Below are positions 63,767 through 64,000 of a DNA stretch of 64,000 nt, piece by piece. The stretch comes from Haliclona indistincta (taxonomy: Eukaryota > Porifera > Demospongiae > Haplosclerida > Chalinidae), in assembly GCA_964017065.1 (NCBI GenBank), contig OZ024784.1:6739152-6803151 (forward strand), in the 5' to 3' direction. The translations under genes were made by a program, and so were the position numbers. Positions within the stretch are counted from its first letter, which is position 1. The number at the start of each line of letters is the position of its first letter. The notes under the pieces are model-generated. The model did not search any database. It saw only the letters and a program-made list of their open reading frames with translations, and had not been told where the DNA came from.

Positions 63767-64000
63767 GAGTCCGGTTATGACAGGAACTTAGGACAATGTG
63801 GCTACAGTACACACAACTTTTGTCACAACAGCCGATAATAACTAATACTATTTATTATAATACAAAATCGGCTTTGCTAAATTTACACTAAAATTCTGAA
63901 AGACTAAGTTAAACTCACTATAATCTCGATCATAATACACACGCAAAGTTAGTGCCAGCCCAGTCCCGCGGCCGCACAGCTAGTTCTGTTGCACGTCAGT
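63767..64000. promoter_or_regulatory. Upstream region of Sec16
   Basis: 234 bp at the window edge, AT-rich near the gene and GC-rich (CCCGCGGCCGC, a possible CpG-type promoter) at 63965. No other gene is seen here. Confidence 0.3.

Overview
This is a gene-dense piece of an animal nuclear genome, most likely a sponge (demosponge, Amphimedon/Haliclona-like). The evidence is AT-rich DNA, many very short GT-AG introns (about 40-120 bp), about 18 genes in 64 kb, metazoan-type genes (Slo2 potassium channel, LZTR1, tetraspanins, an ankyrin-bearing LRRK-type kinase) and small terminal-inverted-repeat transposons in introns. The species is inferred, not proven.

Layout: 1-493 3' end of an AP-3 mu subunit gene (+); 730-4137 VPS52 (+); 4360-5243 adenylate kinase family (-); 5468-8744 a protein with a degenerate condensation-type acyltransferase domain (+); 8871-13025 splicing factor XAB2/SYF1 (-); 13134-16079 mitochondrial aspartyl-tRNA synthetase (+); 16217-17424 an Ig-like receptor-type locus with in-frame stops (-); 17664-18797 an intronless secreted protein (+); 18965-20404 CCNB1IP1/HEI10-like RING protein (-); 20622-23213 one reading frame holding two complete tetraspanin modules (-); 23469-30015 Slo2/KCNT-like potassium channel with histidine clusters (-); 30163-37035 valyl-tRNA synthetase (+); 37392-39113 sphingosine-1-phosphate lyase (-); 39170-40342 PTGES2 (+); 40447-42888 LZTR1 (-); 43311-50671 ABCC10-like ABC transporter (-) with a tRNA-Pro(CGG) gene in an intron; 50938-56732 LRRK-type ROCO kinase (+); 56882-63766 Sec16 (-).

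Most genes belong to basic cell biology: AP-3 mu, VPS52 and Sec16 act in membrane traffic, XAB2 in splicing, the two synthetases and the tRNA in translation, and SGPL1 and PTGES2 in lipid metabolism. Neighbours are mostly head-to-head with 56-330 bp between start codons, or tail-to-tail with about 100-360 bp between stops, so shared promoters and close 3' ends are the rule.

The most unusual items are the fused double tetraspanin with mirrored intron layout, the condensation-fold protein lacking its catalytic histidines, the histidine-rich insert in the Slo2 channel, a (TG)55 microsatellite that is itself the 5' splice site of a ValRS intron, a possible mitochondrial start on ValRS, and several foldback transposons, two sharing the same termini. 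All gene models come from reading splice sites by eye plus remembered family sequences; no alignment or transcript data were available.
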